9,604 bases of DNA, from positions 1 to 9,604 of the forward strand of contig JAJFMK010000095.1 of the NCBI GenBank assembly GCA_021772215.1, read 5' to 3'. The stretch comes from Chlamydiota bacterium (GTDB lineage Bacteria > Chlamydiota > Chlamydiia > Chlamydiales > JAJFMK01). Numbering within the stretch: the first letter of the stretch is position 1; each line of letters begins with the position of its first letter. A program made the translations under genes and the position numbers. This document shows positions 1 to 5,736 of the stretch, one piece after another. A model generated the notes under the pieces. The model was not told the origin of the DNA. It ran no database searches and saw only the letters and a list, made by a program, of their open reading frames with translations.

Positions 1-3
1 CTT

Positions 4-195
4 TTGGCCTATAAAAAGGGCAAAGATCCCCTGTTTTGGTTTATCGCCGGTGCTTTCTTGACGGTTTTTTCTCTTCTTTTTCTCTATTTTCTACCGCCCA
101 CGCGAAAGAAGCGAGAAGAGCCTAAATATGATGAGAGGGAATTTAGTGGCACAACGATTGAAGTTGAGCCTGTCGTTGAGAAAAATGGAGAATAG
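4..195 (+). CDS. Small single-pass membrane protein, unrecognised, possibly 5'-truncated
   Basis: This short protein has one obvious membrane segment at about residues 10-31 (LFWFIAGAFLTVFSLLFLYF). It is flanked by positive clusters: YKKGK before, and TRKKREE after. The remaining 30 residues are a charged, Glu-rich tail. The only start inside the window is TTG at position 4, and the frame stays open to the window edge. The true start, or a longer N-terminus, may therefore lie upstream. It converges on rpsN with a hairpin in between. I do not recognise a family, and a role as a small envelope protein is inference from topology alone. The reading frame is believable because of the coherent hydrophobic and charged pattern and the stop just before the hairpin. 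Confidence 0.55.
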   Translation: MAYKKGKDPLFWFIAGAFLTVFSLLFLYFLPPTRKKREEPKYDEREFSGTTIEVEPVVEKNGE

Positions 196-199
196 ATCT

Positions 200-225
200 T
201 CTCGCAGTCATTTCGGACTGCGAGA
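200..225. terminator. Perfect hairpin between convergent genes (candidate terminator)
   Basis: A 10-bp perfect stem (TCTCGCAGTC with GACTGCGAGA) encloses a 6-nt loop. It lies 5 nt after the stop of the small membrane gene and 7 nt after the rpsN stop on the other strand. The position suits a terminator shared by both directions. No strong T-run follows on either strand, so intrinsic termination may be weak and the hairpin may mainly protect the 3' ends. Confidence 0.55.
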
Positions 226-232
226 GTTAGTC

Positions 233-538
233 TTACCAGCTAGATTTAGTAACGCCGGGAACGAGGCCGTTTGAGGACATCTCTCTGAAGCAGAGACGTG
301 ACATTCCAAACTTGCGCAAGAAACCTCTGCATCTACCTGTGAATGCACAACGGTTGCGCAAGCGTACAGGGGAGGAGTCTTTAGGCATTTTGTTGAGCGC
401 TACGCGCGCCTCTTCTCTCTCCTCTTCGGTTATAGAGAGATCTGCAGCCTGCTTCTTAAGAGCTTGTCTTTTTTCCCATTTGAGATTGACGAGTCTTTGA
501 CGACGCTTCTGCTTTTCTATGGATGATTTTTTTGCCAT
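233..538 (-). CDS. rpsN: 30S ribosomal protein S14 (long, zinc-free form)
   Basis: S14 is a small-subunit head protein that binds 16S rRNA. The 101-residue length matches the long form. The C-terminal half carries the signature RNRCAFTGR (61-69), RGFLRKFGMSR (71-81) and the usual ending GVTKSSW. The short zinc-binding form has two CxxC pairs; here only C64, C70 and C83 occur and do not form such pairs. The N-terminus is the usual highly basic MAKKSSIEKQKRRQ. It lies 19 nt downstream of rpmJ on the same strand, with a weak AAGG ribosome-binding site in the gap, so it is probably co-transcribed with rpmJ. Adjacent rpmJ-rpsN is, as I recall, the Chlamydia order. The assignment is very secure. 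Confidence 0.97.
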   Translation of the reverse strand: MAKKSSIEKQKRRQRLVNLKWEKRQALKKQAADLSITEEEREEARVALNKMPKDSSPVRLRNRCAFTGRCRGFLRKFGMSRLCFREMSSNGLVPGVTKSSW

Positions 539-557
539 CTTTTAAACTTTACCTTGA

Positions 558-695
558 TTATTTCTTTTTTGCAGGTCCCTTCTGACGCATTTTACGGTTG
601 GGATCTTTCTTGTTGATTATATACCTTCTTCCGCGCCTGGTCACTAGGATATCCCCTTTGGAGGGGTCTGCTTTAACTGAAGCTTTGACTTTCAT
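558..695 (-). CDS. rpmJ: 50S ribosomal protein L36
   Basis: This is a 45-residue basic protein reading MKVKASVKADPSKGDILVTR at its start and ending in DPNRKMRQKGPAKKK. It closely resembles the chlamydial L36 I remember (MKVSSSIKADPSKGD at the start and QRQAGPARKK at the end). L36 is a small 23S rRNA-binding protein of the large subunit. The start is ATG at 693-695, with an AGGG ribosome-binding site a few bases upstream, and TAA lies at 558-560. A good promoter sits just upstream (728-757). rpsN follows 19 nt downstream, so the two form a small ribosomal operon. Confidence 0.95.
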   Translation of the reverse strand: MKVKASVKADPSKGDILVTRRGRRYIINKKDPNRKMRQKGPAKKK

Positions 696-727
696 TTTGC
701 CCTATCAATTTTCTTTAAGTGTCTTAA

Positions 728-757
728 CTTATACCTCACTTAGGGTAAACAATTCAA
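728..757 (-). promoter_or_regulatory. Sigma-70-type promoter for rpmJ-rpsN
   Basis: On the minus strand TTGAAT (752-757) is followed after 18 nt by TATAAG (728-733), a 4/6 and a 5/6 match to the standard boxes. The predicted transcript start is about 25 nt before the rpmJ ATG, leaving room for its AGGG site. The promoter overlaps the 3' end of the upstream Tsr3-like gene, so rpmJ-rpsN can be transcribed independently of it. Confidence 0.5.
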
Positions 758-1225
758 CCCTAAAAATTCGCTTTCGTTTATTGCAAGAAACTCTTTGGCA
801 AAGTGGTAGTGGTCTAGCAGCCCCTCAACCGGCCAGTCTAGGATTCGATAGGCAATGTAGAGCGCTTCAAGCGTGGCTAAGCCGCGTTCAGGGTCTATAC
901 AGGCTGTCTGTTTGCGCGGGTAGGCAGTACGAAAAGTGGCGGGGATTGATCGCGGTTTAAGCGTCTGAAGGAGAGGGGTTAACTGCTTTGTCATCTTTTC
1001 GGCGCGCAGCCAGGTTCCATCAATGGCTAGGAGCCCCAAATGGGCCTCCTCTTGGCTTAGAGGGGGTCCCTCCATATCCAAGTAAAAATAATCTTTTAAT
1101 TGAGGGATTTCGGGGGCTGGCCAGTGATAGAATATAAAGTCTTGACGCTCATCGAGTCCCCTTAAAGAACATTTTTTTCGGTTCTCCTTACGATGTCTGA
1201 TGATCACTGTGGGGGGATGAATCAT
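740..1225 (-). CDS. Tsr3/DTW-superfamily RNA aminocarboxypropyltransferase-like protein
   Basis: Family members transfer the 3-amino-3-carboxypropyl group of S-adenosylmethionine to a uridine-type base in rRNA (Tsr3) or tRNA (TapT/DTW). With the start at 1225 the protein has 161 residues. Visible motifs in order are HRKENRKKCSLRGL near the N-terminus (compare the HPKKCSGKKL-like Tsr3 start), AIDGTWLRAEKM (the DxTW core), FRTAYPRKQT, ERGLATLEALYIAYRIL, and YHFAKEFLAINE (compare the WGHTFLELN-like Tsr3 end). The frame is open up to an ATG at 1294. However, a good promoter lies at 1261-1289, between those two starts, and homology begins only after 1225, so I chose 1225. No strong ribosome-binding site is seen. 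The gene lies between ribosomal and secretion genes, in a slot where I recall none in Chlamydia. The family call is fairly firm; the RNA target is unknown. Confidence 0.75.
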   Translation of the reverse strand: MIHPPTVIIRHRKENRKKCSLRGLDERQDFIFYHWPAPEIPQLKDYFYLDMEGPPLSQEEAHLGLLAIDGTWLRAEKMTKQLTPLLQTLKPRSIPATFRTAYPRKQTACIDPERGLATLEALYIAYRILDWPVEGLLDHYHFAKEFLAINESEFLGLNCLP

Positions 1226-1260
1226 AAATTTTGGAATCTTTAACAGATATTTACACCGAT

Positions 1261-1289
1261 AGTATATGATATTGCCTACATTAAGTAAA
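1261..1289 (-). promoter_or_regulatory. Sigma-70-type promoter for the Tsr3-like gene
   Basis: On the minus strand TTTACT (1284-1289) is followed after exactly 17 nt by TATACT (1261-1266), a 4/6 and a 5/6 match with ideal spacing. The predicted transcript start is near 1254, about 30 nt before the ATG at 1225. This supports that start over the upstream ATG at 1294, which would lie upstream of the promoter. I saw no equally good plus-strand promoter for the divergent gene in this 91-nt intergenic region. Confidence 0.55.
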
Positions 1290-1306
1290 AACATGACCTA
1301 AAATAT

Positions 1307-1311
1307 GGAGG
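1307..1311 (+). promoter_or_regulatory. Ribosome-binding site that fixes the thioredoxin-fold gene start
   Basis: GGAGG is followed by a 5-nt spacer and ATG at 1317-1319. An in-frame ATG at 1305 overlaps this site and would add MEVI in front of the signal peptide, so it is very unlikely to be the start. Confidence 0.8.
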
Positions 1312-1316
1312 TTATA

Positions 1317-2285
1317 ATGAAGAAAATATTTACCATCCTCGCCTCGGCAATCCTGGCAGGGGGTGCATTTACAGGAAGTCTAGTTCCGCAAATTGCAGCT
1401 CAACAGACACAGTCTCAGATAAAGTGGGAGACTAACTACGCCAAAGCATTAGAGGAGGCAAATGCGCGCTCTTTACCTCTTGTTCTTTTCTTTACCGGAT
1501 CAGACTGGTGTGGTTGGTGCCACAAGCTAGAGGATGAGGTGCTAAATCAGGCCCAATTCTCTCAAATGGCTCAAGAGAAATACATCTTTGTTCTTCTCGA
1601 TTTCCCGAAACGTTCAGCTCAAGCGCCAGAGCTCAAGAGCCAAAATGAGGCACTACGCAATAAGTTTTCGGTTCGCGGCTACCCTAGTCTTGTCATCATT
1701 GACGGTAAGGAGAATGTGATCGCGCAGACTGGTTATCAGCAGGGCGGCGCGGCAAGCTATGCAAGCCATCTAGCCCAGCTTACTCAGGGGAAGAAGATGG
1801 AGTTTGAGGCTGTTCAGTTAGCTGATGATATTGCTACTGATGAGCCGCAAAATCTCGATCAGCTTCGCGATGAGTATCGTAAACTTGTGGGCAAAGGAGA
1901 GATTAACTCTTCAGGGGCTCAAGTGGTGCGTGCCGCTCTTCTAGCAGGTGACCATGGTCGCCAGATGCACTACAGTGTCGCGTTAATCGACTTTGAGGTT
2001 CTCTCCATTGAGATGGAGAGGGGGCAAAGAGAGCCGGACCAAGCCGTTCTTCCTCTTGTTGAGTATCTTGAGAGGTTTGGAGAGATTGATAGCGATAGCT
2101 GGAGAGTGGAGCTGACGATTGCTCAGGTCTACTTTGAAGAGAATTACTATAATGAGGCTCTTGAGTATGCCAACCGTGCCCATGCTCACGCTCCTGAGAA
2201 GGTCAAAGCGGAGATTGAAGAGGTGATCTCCTCGATCCAGACGTCACTTAACGATCATGGAGAGGTTGCTGCAGCAGGTAACTAG
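1317..2285 (+). CDS. Secreted thioredoxin-fold protein with CGWC active site (predicted disulfide isomerase/reductase)
   Basis: The 322-residue protein starts with a classic signal peptide: MKKIF, a hydrophobic core, and a likely cut after IAA at about residue 28. It should therefore act in the periplasm. The thioredoxin-like domain spans about residues 35-155. It has the redox motif WCGWC (64-68), preceded by LVLFFTGSD as in Thioredoxin_7/DUF255-type domains, and a cis-proline segment RGYPSLVII with P123. The C-terminal half (about 160-320) is helical and TPR-like near its end (NYYNEALEYANRAHAHAPEK). The likely role is disulfide exchange in cysteine-rich envelope proteins, which are important in Chlamydiae. 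It sits convergent to rnpA-rpmH, as does, from memory, the predicted disulfide isomerase CT783 of C. trachomatis. Its last 42 nt overlap the 3' end of rnpA, and a strong terminator follows. Confidence 0.88.
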   Translation: MKKIFTILASAILAGGAFTGSLVPQIAAQQTQSQIKWETNYAKALEEANARSLPLVLFFTGSDWCGWCHKLEDEVLNQAQFSQMAQEKYIFVLLDFPKRSAQAPELKSQNEALRNKFSVRGYPSLVIIDGKENVIAQTGYQQGGAASYASHLAQLTQGKKMEFEAVQLADDIATDEPQNLDQLRDEYRKLVGKGEINSSGAQVVRAALLAGDHGRQMHYSVALIDFEVLSIEMERGQREPDQAVLPLVEYLERFGEIDSDSWRVELTIAQVYFEENYYNEALEYANRAHAHAPEKVKAEIEEVISSIQTSLNDHGEVAAAGN

Positions 2286-2615
2286 CTCTTTTTCAATACT
2301 ACGAAGGGTTGCTTGGCAGCCCTTCGTATTTTTCTCCTTAGAAGAGGGGCGCACTACAAGATCCAACCCTACAGGAAGCTTACTATAATTTAGCCGAAAC
2401 GCTTCTCGGACGAGGCGCTTAAAACGGTTGCGATCATGAGATTTGCCAAATTTTTTTGTGACAGTGATACCCAGTCTGGTTTTGTCTATTTTATTTGGCT
2501 TGGAAGTTAAGGAAATAGTTGAGCCGAAGCGGCGCTGCCCCTGTCCGTTGACGCTTCTAAACTCTTTGAGCTTTAAAAGTCTCTTAGTCTTAACGAATGT
2601 TAGACGCGTGTTAAT
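2244..2615 (-). CDS. rnpA: Ribonuclease P protein component, apparent ATT start
   Basis: This protein assists the RNase P RNA in removing 5' leaders from tRNA precursors. Read from ATT at 2613-2615 it has 123 residues, close to the usual ~120. It contains the signature FGKSHDRNRFKRLVREAFR, with the RNR core at 62-64, after LGITVTKK, and LDLVVRP later. The frame is open from 2630 but holds no ATG, GTG or TTG before the conserved N-terminal part (RLTFVKTKRLLKLKEF). The first CTG is at residue 48, too late. ATT is the best start: it has AGGGA (2624-2628) 8 nt upstream and a 16-nt overlap with the end of rpmH, a common rpmH-rnpA arrangement. The 3' end runs through the opposing gene's terminator and overlaps that gene by 42 nt. 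Identity is near certain; the start is inferred. Confidence 0.9.
   Translation of the reverse strand: MNTRLTFVKTKRLLKLKEFRSVNGQGQRRFGSTISLTSKPNKIDKTRLGITVTKKFGKSHDRNRFKRLVREAFRLNYSKLPVGLDLVVRPSSKEKNTKGCQATLRSIEKELVTCCSNLSMIVK
2300..2333 (+). terminator. Intrinsic terminator of the thioredoxin-fold gene, lying antisense inside rnpA
   Basis: TACGAAGGGTTGC pairs with GCAGCCCTTCGTA (13 bp including one G-T pair) around a 3-nt loop, then TTTTT follows at 2329-2333. It lies 14 nt after the stop codon. On the minus strand the same hairpin is followed by GTATTG rather than a T-run, so it should stop only plus-strand transcription and spare rnpA. Confidence 0.85.
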
Positions 2616-2737
2616 TGCTTTCTTCCCTGCTTACGGCGACGATTAATAATCTTGCGCCCCTCAGGTGTGCTCATTCTCTTGCGGAAACCATGGGTACGCT
2701 TTCTCTTAAGTTTACTTGGCTGGTAGGTGCGCTTCAC
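2600..2737 (-). CDS. rpmH: 50S ribosomal protein L34
   Basis: This 45-residue, very basic large-subunit protein reads MKRTYQPSKLKRKRTHGFRK at its start, followed by RMSTPEGRKIINRRRKQGRK and a short end. That is the canonical L34 pattern. The start codon is GTG at 2735-2737, fixed by the conserved KRTYQPS start and by AGAGG at 2745-2749 with a 7-nt spacer. The nearby ATG at 2752-2754 is out of frame. The stop TAA (2600-2602) overlaps the beginning of rnpA, so the two are co-transcribed and translation of rnpA may be coupled to that of rpmH. Confidence 0.96.
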   Translation of the reverse strand: MKRTYQPSKLKRKRTHGFRKRMSTPEGRKIINRRRKQGRKQLTRV

Positions 2738-2770
2738 GTCTAAACCTCTTCATTATATGATTTGAACGAT

Positions 2771-2800
2771 AGGATACCCCATTTTTCAAATTCATTGCAA
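2771..2800 (-). promoter_or_regulatory. Candidate promoter for rpmH-rnpA
   Basis: On the minus strand TTGCAA (2795-2800) and TATCCT (2771-2776) are separated by 18 nt. This would place the transcript start about 27 nt before the rpmH GTG, leaving its AGAGG site intact. Both boxes are only 4/6 matches. Confidence 0.3.
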
Positions 2801-2811
2801 GGGAGAAGTCG

Positions 2812-2840
2812 TTGACTTTCAAGAGAATTTTATTTAAAAT
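2812..2840 (+). promoter_or_regulatory. Candidate promoter just before the symporter gene
   Basis: TTGACT (2812-2817) and TAAAAT (2835-2840), each a 5/6 match, are separated by exactly 17 nt. If used, transcription would begin near 2847, only a few bases before ATG 2851, giving an almost leaderless message. The same TTG has GGGAG (2801-2805) 6 nt upstream, so this stretch could instead be translated. The two readings exclude each other. Confidence 0.35.
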
Positions 2841-2850
2841 GGATGTTATT

Positions 2851-4194
2851 ATGAGTATTATTGCAGAAATATTTACATTGTTAGAGCAAGCGGATGATAA
2901 CCTCTGGTCATACATTGGCTTTCCTCTCATTATTTTTATAGGACTTTGGTTCTCTTTTAAGTCGCGCTTTGTTCAGATTCGCCGCTTTCCTCATGTTGTT
3001 AAGTATTTCTTTAGTTTAATACGCGCGCCTATTGACAAAGATGGCGTACACCCCTTGAAGGTCTTTTTTGCCTGTGTGGGGGGCTGCGTTGGTATTGGCA
3101 ATATTGTCGGAATCTGTACAGCAGTTCAATTTGGAGGCCCTGGCGCCCTCTTTTGGGTCTGGGTTACGGCTATTTTGGGCTCTATGCTCAAATATACCGA
3201 GGTCTTTGTCGGTGTGAAATATCGCGTCAGCGATGGTAAGGGAGGTTACCTCGGTGGCCCAATGTACTTTCTTCAGCAGGTGACTAAAAAAATGTGGCTA
3301 CCCAACCTGGTCTGTATCCTTTTGGCAGTCTATGGCGTAGAGATCTTCCAGTTTAGCATCATCACGACCAGCGTCTCTCTCAACTTAGGTGTCGATAAGC
3401 TCTTGATTACTGTCGTGCTGCTTGCACTCGTTATCTGGGCCGGTCTTGGCGGCGTTCAGCGCGTTGGAAATATCAATTCAGCGGTGATTCCTCTCTTTGT
3501 TATGATCTTTTTGGGAATGGGTATTTGGATCTTAATTCAAAATATTGCAATGGTCCCTTCACTTATTCAGACAGTCTTCGCTCACGCCTTCACGCCTCAT
3601 GCCGCTTTTGGAGGGTTTGTAGGGGCCACAATTATGACCACCATCTCTCAAGGGATTCGGCGCGGCTGCTATTCGGGAGATCTCGGTGTCGGATACGCTT
3701 CGGTGATCCACAGCGAAACTTCGCTCCACTCGCCGGCAAAGCAGGCCTCCTTAACGCTTTTTGACCTTTTCTTAGACACCTTCATCATCTGTACCACGAG
3801 TATTATGATCGTCTTGATGACCGGTGTTTGGGCGCAAGATGTCGACTCAGCTCTCCTAGTTCAAGTAGCGCTTGAGCAATATTTCCCCTACATGAATTTC
3901 TTTATGCCGCTTCTGCTCTTCATGCTGGGCTACTCAACGATAAACGCCTACTTCCTTGTTGGTCTCAAGAGCGCTCAGTTCTTAAGTCCTAAGTGGGGTA
4001 GAAAGCTCTACTTCGTCTATGCGGTTGTAGCGCTCTTTATCTTCTCTTTTGTTGAGTCCTACGAAGCGCAGATTGTGATGTCTTTTGTCAATGGCCTTCT
4101 TCTCATCATTAACGGCTGGGCTGTCTGGCGCCTTCGCCATGAGATTAGTTTCGACTTCGCCGAAGAGGAGACTGCGTCAGCTGTCGCTGCTTAG
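2851..4194 (+). CDS. Sodium:amino-acid (alanine/glycine type) symporter, AGCS family
   Basis: AGCS carriers are inner-membrane LeuT-fold proteins that couple Na+ to uptake of alanine or glycine. With the start at 2851 the protein has 447 residues, normal for the family, and about ten to eleven hydrophobic helices. Motifs (numbered from that start) include GIGNIVG (81-87), GGPGALFWVWVTA (95-107), GGPMYFLQ (135-142), GIRRGCYSGDLGVGYAS (268-284) and DTFIICTTS (309-317). The usual SNEAG after the RRG motif reads SGDLG here. Alternative starts are ATG 2839 and TTG 2812; the TTG has a better ribosome-binding site. I prefer 2851 because the family's N-terminus is short before the LW(S)xxGxP segment. 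The C. trachomatis homologue is, from memory, annotated dagA. The gene converges on the next one with a 4-nt overlap of stop codons. Confidence 0.9.
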   Translation: MSIIAEIFTLLEQADDNLWSYIGFPLIIFIGLWFSFKSRFVQIRRFPHVVKYFFSLIRAPIDKDGVHPLKVFFACVGGCVGIGNIVGICTAVQFGGPGALFWVWVTAILGSMLKYTEVFVGVKYRVSDGKGGYLGGPMYFLQQVTKKMWLPNLVCILLAVYGVEIFQFSIITTSVSLNLGVDKLLITVVLLALVIWAGLGGVQRVGNINSAVIPLFVMIFLGMGIWILIQNIAMVPSLIQTVFAHAFTPHAAFGGFVGATIMTTISQGIRRGCYSGDLGVGYASVIHSETSLHSPAKQASLTLFDLFLDTFIICTTSIMIVLMTGVWAQDVDSALLVQVALEQYFPYMNFFMPLLLFMLGYSTINAYFLVGLKSAQFLSPKWGRKLYFVYAVVALFIFSFVESYEAQIVMSFVNGLLLIINGWAVWRLRHEISFDFAEEETASAVAA

Positions 4195-5006
4195 TTTTTG
4201 GTGGTGTCTAGAACAATCACAGGGCTGCATTTTTGACAGACGCCCTGAACGATTTGACGGTAGCGCTCTATAATCTCCGGTTGATCTGTGCTTCCAAACC
4301 AGGCTCTGTTTTGAGTCGTTTCTTGAGGATTGTTGGCTTGTGTCATTTCAAGAGAGAATAGATAGATACGACCGCTTTTGTCTTCAAAACGGTAGGTTGC
4401 TCCAGTGAGTGTTTCGTCAAAGCCCTCTGGTATTGGGTGGTTATGCAGGGCTGTTGGATGTTGAGTTAAGTTGCCTTGATAGATTCTTTGCTGTTCTTCA
4501 TTTCTCTTCTCGCGCCCTCCTTCAGGATAGGCGGCATAGAGTTGCCCCCCTTTTTGGAGGTATTCCTGGATGATTAGAGCTCTCGCTTGAACTGTTAGAA
4601 GGCGGCTGGGATCATTTGCCACCGCTTGATCAACAAGCTCTGTTGATGCATCACCTTCTGTGCAAAGAGGGGTTGGAGGCATCGGGGTGTGGATGATGCC
4701 ATGCACCTCTTTGATAGACGCCCCAAGCTCTGAAGTTAAAGCATATTCAATGATTCCCTGCAGGGCCACCAATACAGGTCTGGCAGTCTCATCGCCGCCA
4801 TCGACAGTGATCACTCCTTGAGTCTTAAGGTTTTGAAAGGTCTGTTTCACCCTATCACTGAAATTGGCAAAGACCTGTGGGTTTAGGTCGGAAACTTCTG
4901 TGGGATTGTCGAGATACCTCTGGACAGTCTGATCAATTGGATTTTTTGGTTCTAGTGCAGTGTGAGGCGGAACCATCATTGTGGAAAGTGCAGCTAAAGA
5001 AGCCAT
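4191..5006 (-). CDS. Hypothetical protein, 271 residues, unrecognised
   Basis: I do not recognise a family. No membrane helix or convincing signal peptide is seen, so it is probably soluble. The N-terminus (MASLAALSTMMVPPHTALEP) is mildly hydrophobic and could carry a secretion signal of another kind. The most conserved-looking part is about residues 155-250. It includes YAAYPEGGREKRNEEQQRIY, GATYRFEDKSGRIYLFSLEM, QANNPQ and a WFGS segment, followed by C257xxC260. Its ATG lies 7 nt after the pgsA stop, with AATAGG over that stop as ribosome-binding site, so it is translated from the pgsA message. The sampled G+C content (33 of 60 in row 4741) matches its neighbours rather than the AT-rich deubiquitinase gene, suggesting a long-resident gene. 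The last bases overlap the stop of the opposing symporter. Confidence 0.8.
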   Translation of the reverse strand: MASLAALSTMMVPPHTALEPKNPIDQTVQRYLDNPTEVSDLNPQVFANFSDRVKQTFQNLKTQGVITVDGGDETARPVLVALQGIIEYALTSELGASIKEVHGIIHTPMPPTPLCTEGDASTELVDQAVANDPSRLLTVQARALIIQEYLQKGGQLYAAYPEGGREKRNEEQQRIYQGNLTQHPTALHNHPIPEGFDETLTGATYRFEDKSGRIYLFSLEMTQANNPQETTQNRAWFGSTDQPEIIERYRQIVQGVCQKCSPVIVLDTTKN

Positions 5007-5013
5007 ATTTTAC

Positions 5014-5616
5014 CTATTGTTCTAGTTTTTTCATTGTGAGAGCCGTGCGGATGTGGCTCCAGTTGGCAATGAAGTAGTCAAAGCCAGAAAAGAGTGTGTA
5101 GAGAGCGACGAAAGAGGTGATCCAAAAGGCCAAGTCTTGAAGCTCTTGAAGAGAGAGTTTTCCGCGGGAATAGGGGATAAGGAGAATGACAATCGCGATC
5201 GCAGCGACCCCTTGAAACACCGCCTTGATTTTGCCGGACATGCGGGCTGCCAGAGCGTGACCGCGGAAGGCGCAGAGGGTTCTAAGCGTGCTAATCACAG
5301 AGTCGCGGTAGATCATCACAAAGACTAAGAGGAGCGGCACCTCTATAGGAGGCAGGGTAAAGGTCAAAAAGACGGAGATGCGGAATAGGGAGTCAGCCAT
5401 CGGGTCGAGGATCTTTCCAAAATCGGAGACCTGATTCCAGCGTCTCGCTAAAAAACCATCGAGGAGGTCGGAGGTTTCGGAGATCAGCAGCAGAAGAAGG
5501 AGAATATAGGGAAGCGCCTTAGGATCAAGACCAAAGCTGTTCCAGCAGAGGGTGACCAACATGAAGATGGGGCTCAAAAATATTCTTGAGCAGGTAAGGA
5601 AATTGGAAGTTGTCAT
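5014..5616 (-). CDS. pgsA: CDP-diacylglycerol-glycerol-3-phosphate 3-phosphatidyltransferase (PGP synthase)
   Basis: This inner-membrane enzyme makes phosphatidylglycerol phosphate from CDP-diacylglycerol and glycerol 3-phosphate, the committed step to phosphatidylglycerol. At 200 residues it has the usual length. The complete CDP-alcohol phosphatidyltransferase motif D-x2-DG-x2-AR-x8-G-x3-D-x3-D is present: D50, D53, G54, A57, R58, G67, D71 and D75. Several hydrophobic helices surround it. The N-terminus MTTSNFLTCSRIFLSPIF is typical of the family. The ATG is only 3 nt after the stop of the glgA remnant, so pgsA was built as the second gene of a glgA-pgsA unit. Because the front of that unit has been replaced, pgsA expression may now depend on read-through from the deubiquitinase gene or on a promoter inside the remnant. 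The exact substrate within the family is inferred from context and length. Confidence 0.92.
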   Translation of the reverse strand: MTTSNFLTCSRIFLSPIFMLVTLCWNSFGLDPKALPYILLLLLLISETSDLLDGFLARRWNQVSDFGKILDPMADSLFRISVFLTFTLPPIEVPLLLVFVMIYRDSVISTLRTLCAFRGHALAARMSGKIKAVFQGVAAIAIVILLIPYSRGKLSLQELQDLAFWITSFVALYTLFSGFDYFIANWSHIRTALTMKKLEQ

Positions 5617-5619
5617 AAT

Positions 5620-5724
5620 CTAAACTAGCTTTCGATAGATCATGATATACTGACTGGCCGCCTCTTTCCAGCTAAAATCTTGCTTCATCGCCTTATTAAC
5701 CAATTTTTTCCAGAATTTTCGTAC
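5620..5724 (-). pseudogene. glgA: C-terminal remnant of glycogen synthase (glgA)
   Basis: A minus-strand frame of 34 codons plus TAG reads RKFWKKLVNKAMKQDFSWKE followed by AASQYIMIYRKLV. This is the typical end of bacterial glycogen (starch) synthase: a WxxLxxxAMxQDFSW helix followed by AxxYxxLYRxL. A TGA at 5725-5727 closes the frame immediately upstream, and 9 nt beyond that is the stop of the deubiquitinase gene. The catalytic domains are absent. The tail lies 3 nt before pgsA, and glgA next to pgsA is the order I recall in Chlamydia trachomatis (CT798-CT797). It therefore appears to be a decayed original gene rather than a chance match. An intact glgA may exist elsewhere in the genome. 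A related glycosyltransferase tail is the main alternative. Confidence 0.75.
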
Positions 5725-5736
5725 TCACAAAGCATC

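Noticed and set aside
598..960. 120-codon plus-strand open frame across rpmJ and the Tsr3-like gene
   Set aside because: It is antisense to rpmJ and to the conserved Tsr3 motifs and shows no protein-like motif of its own.
740..1225. Transposase fragment inserted between conserved chlamydial genes
   Set aside because: No inverted repeats, target duplication or DDE pattern; the IDGTW and LATLEAL motifs fit the Tsr3/DTW family instead.
1226..1294. Upstream extension of the Tsr3-like protein to an ATG at 1294 (184 residues)
   Set aside because: The extension has no family similarity, and the best promoter (1261-1289) lies inside it, so it would not be on the message.
2752..2757. Perfect TATAAT on the minus strand before rpmH
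   Set aside because: Transcription would start inside or after the AGAGG ribosome-binding site, and no -35 box is found at 16-18 nt; probably chance in an AT-rich spacer.
4155..4200. Terminator between the symporter and the hypothetical gene
   Set aside because: Only a 5-bp CTTCG/CGAAG stem inside the symporter coding sequence, not followed directly by a T-run.
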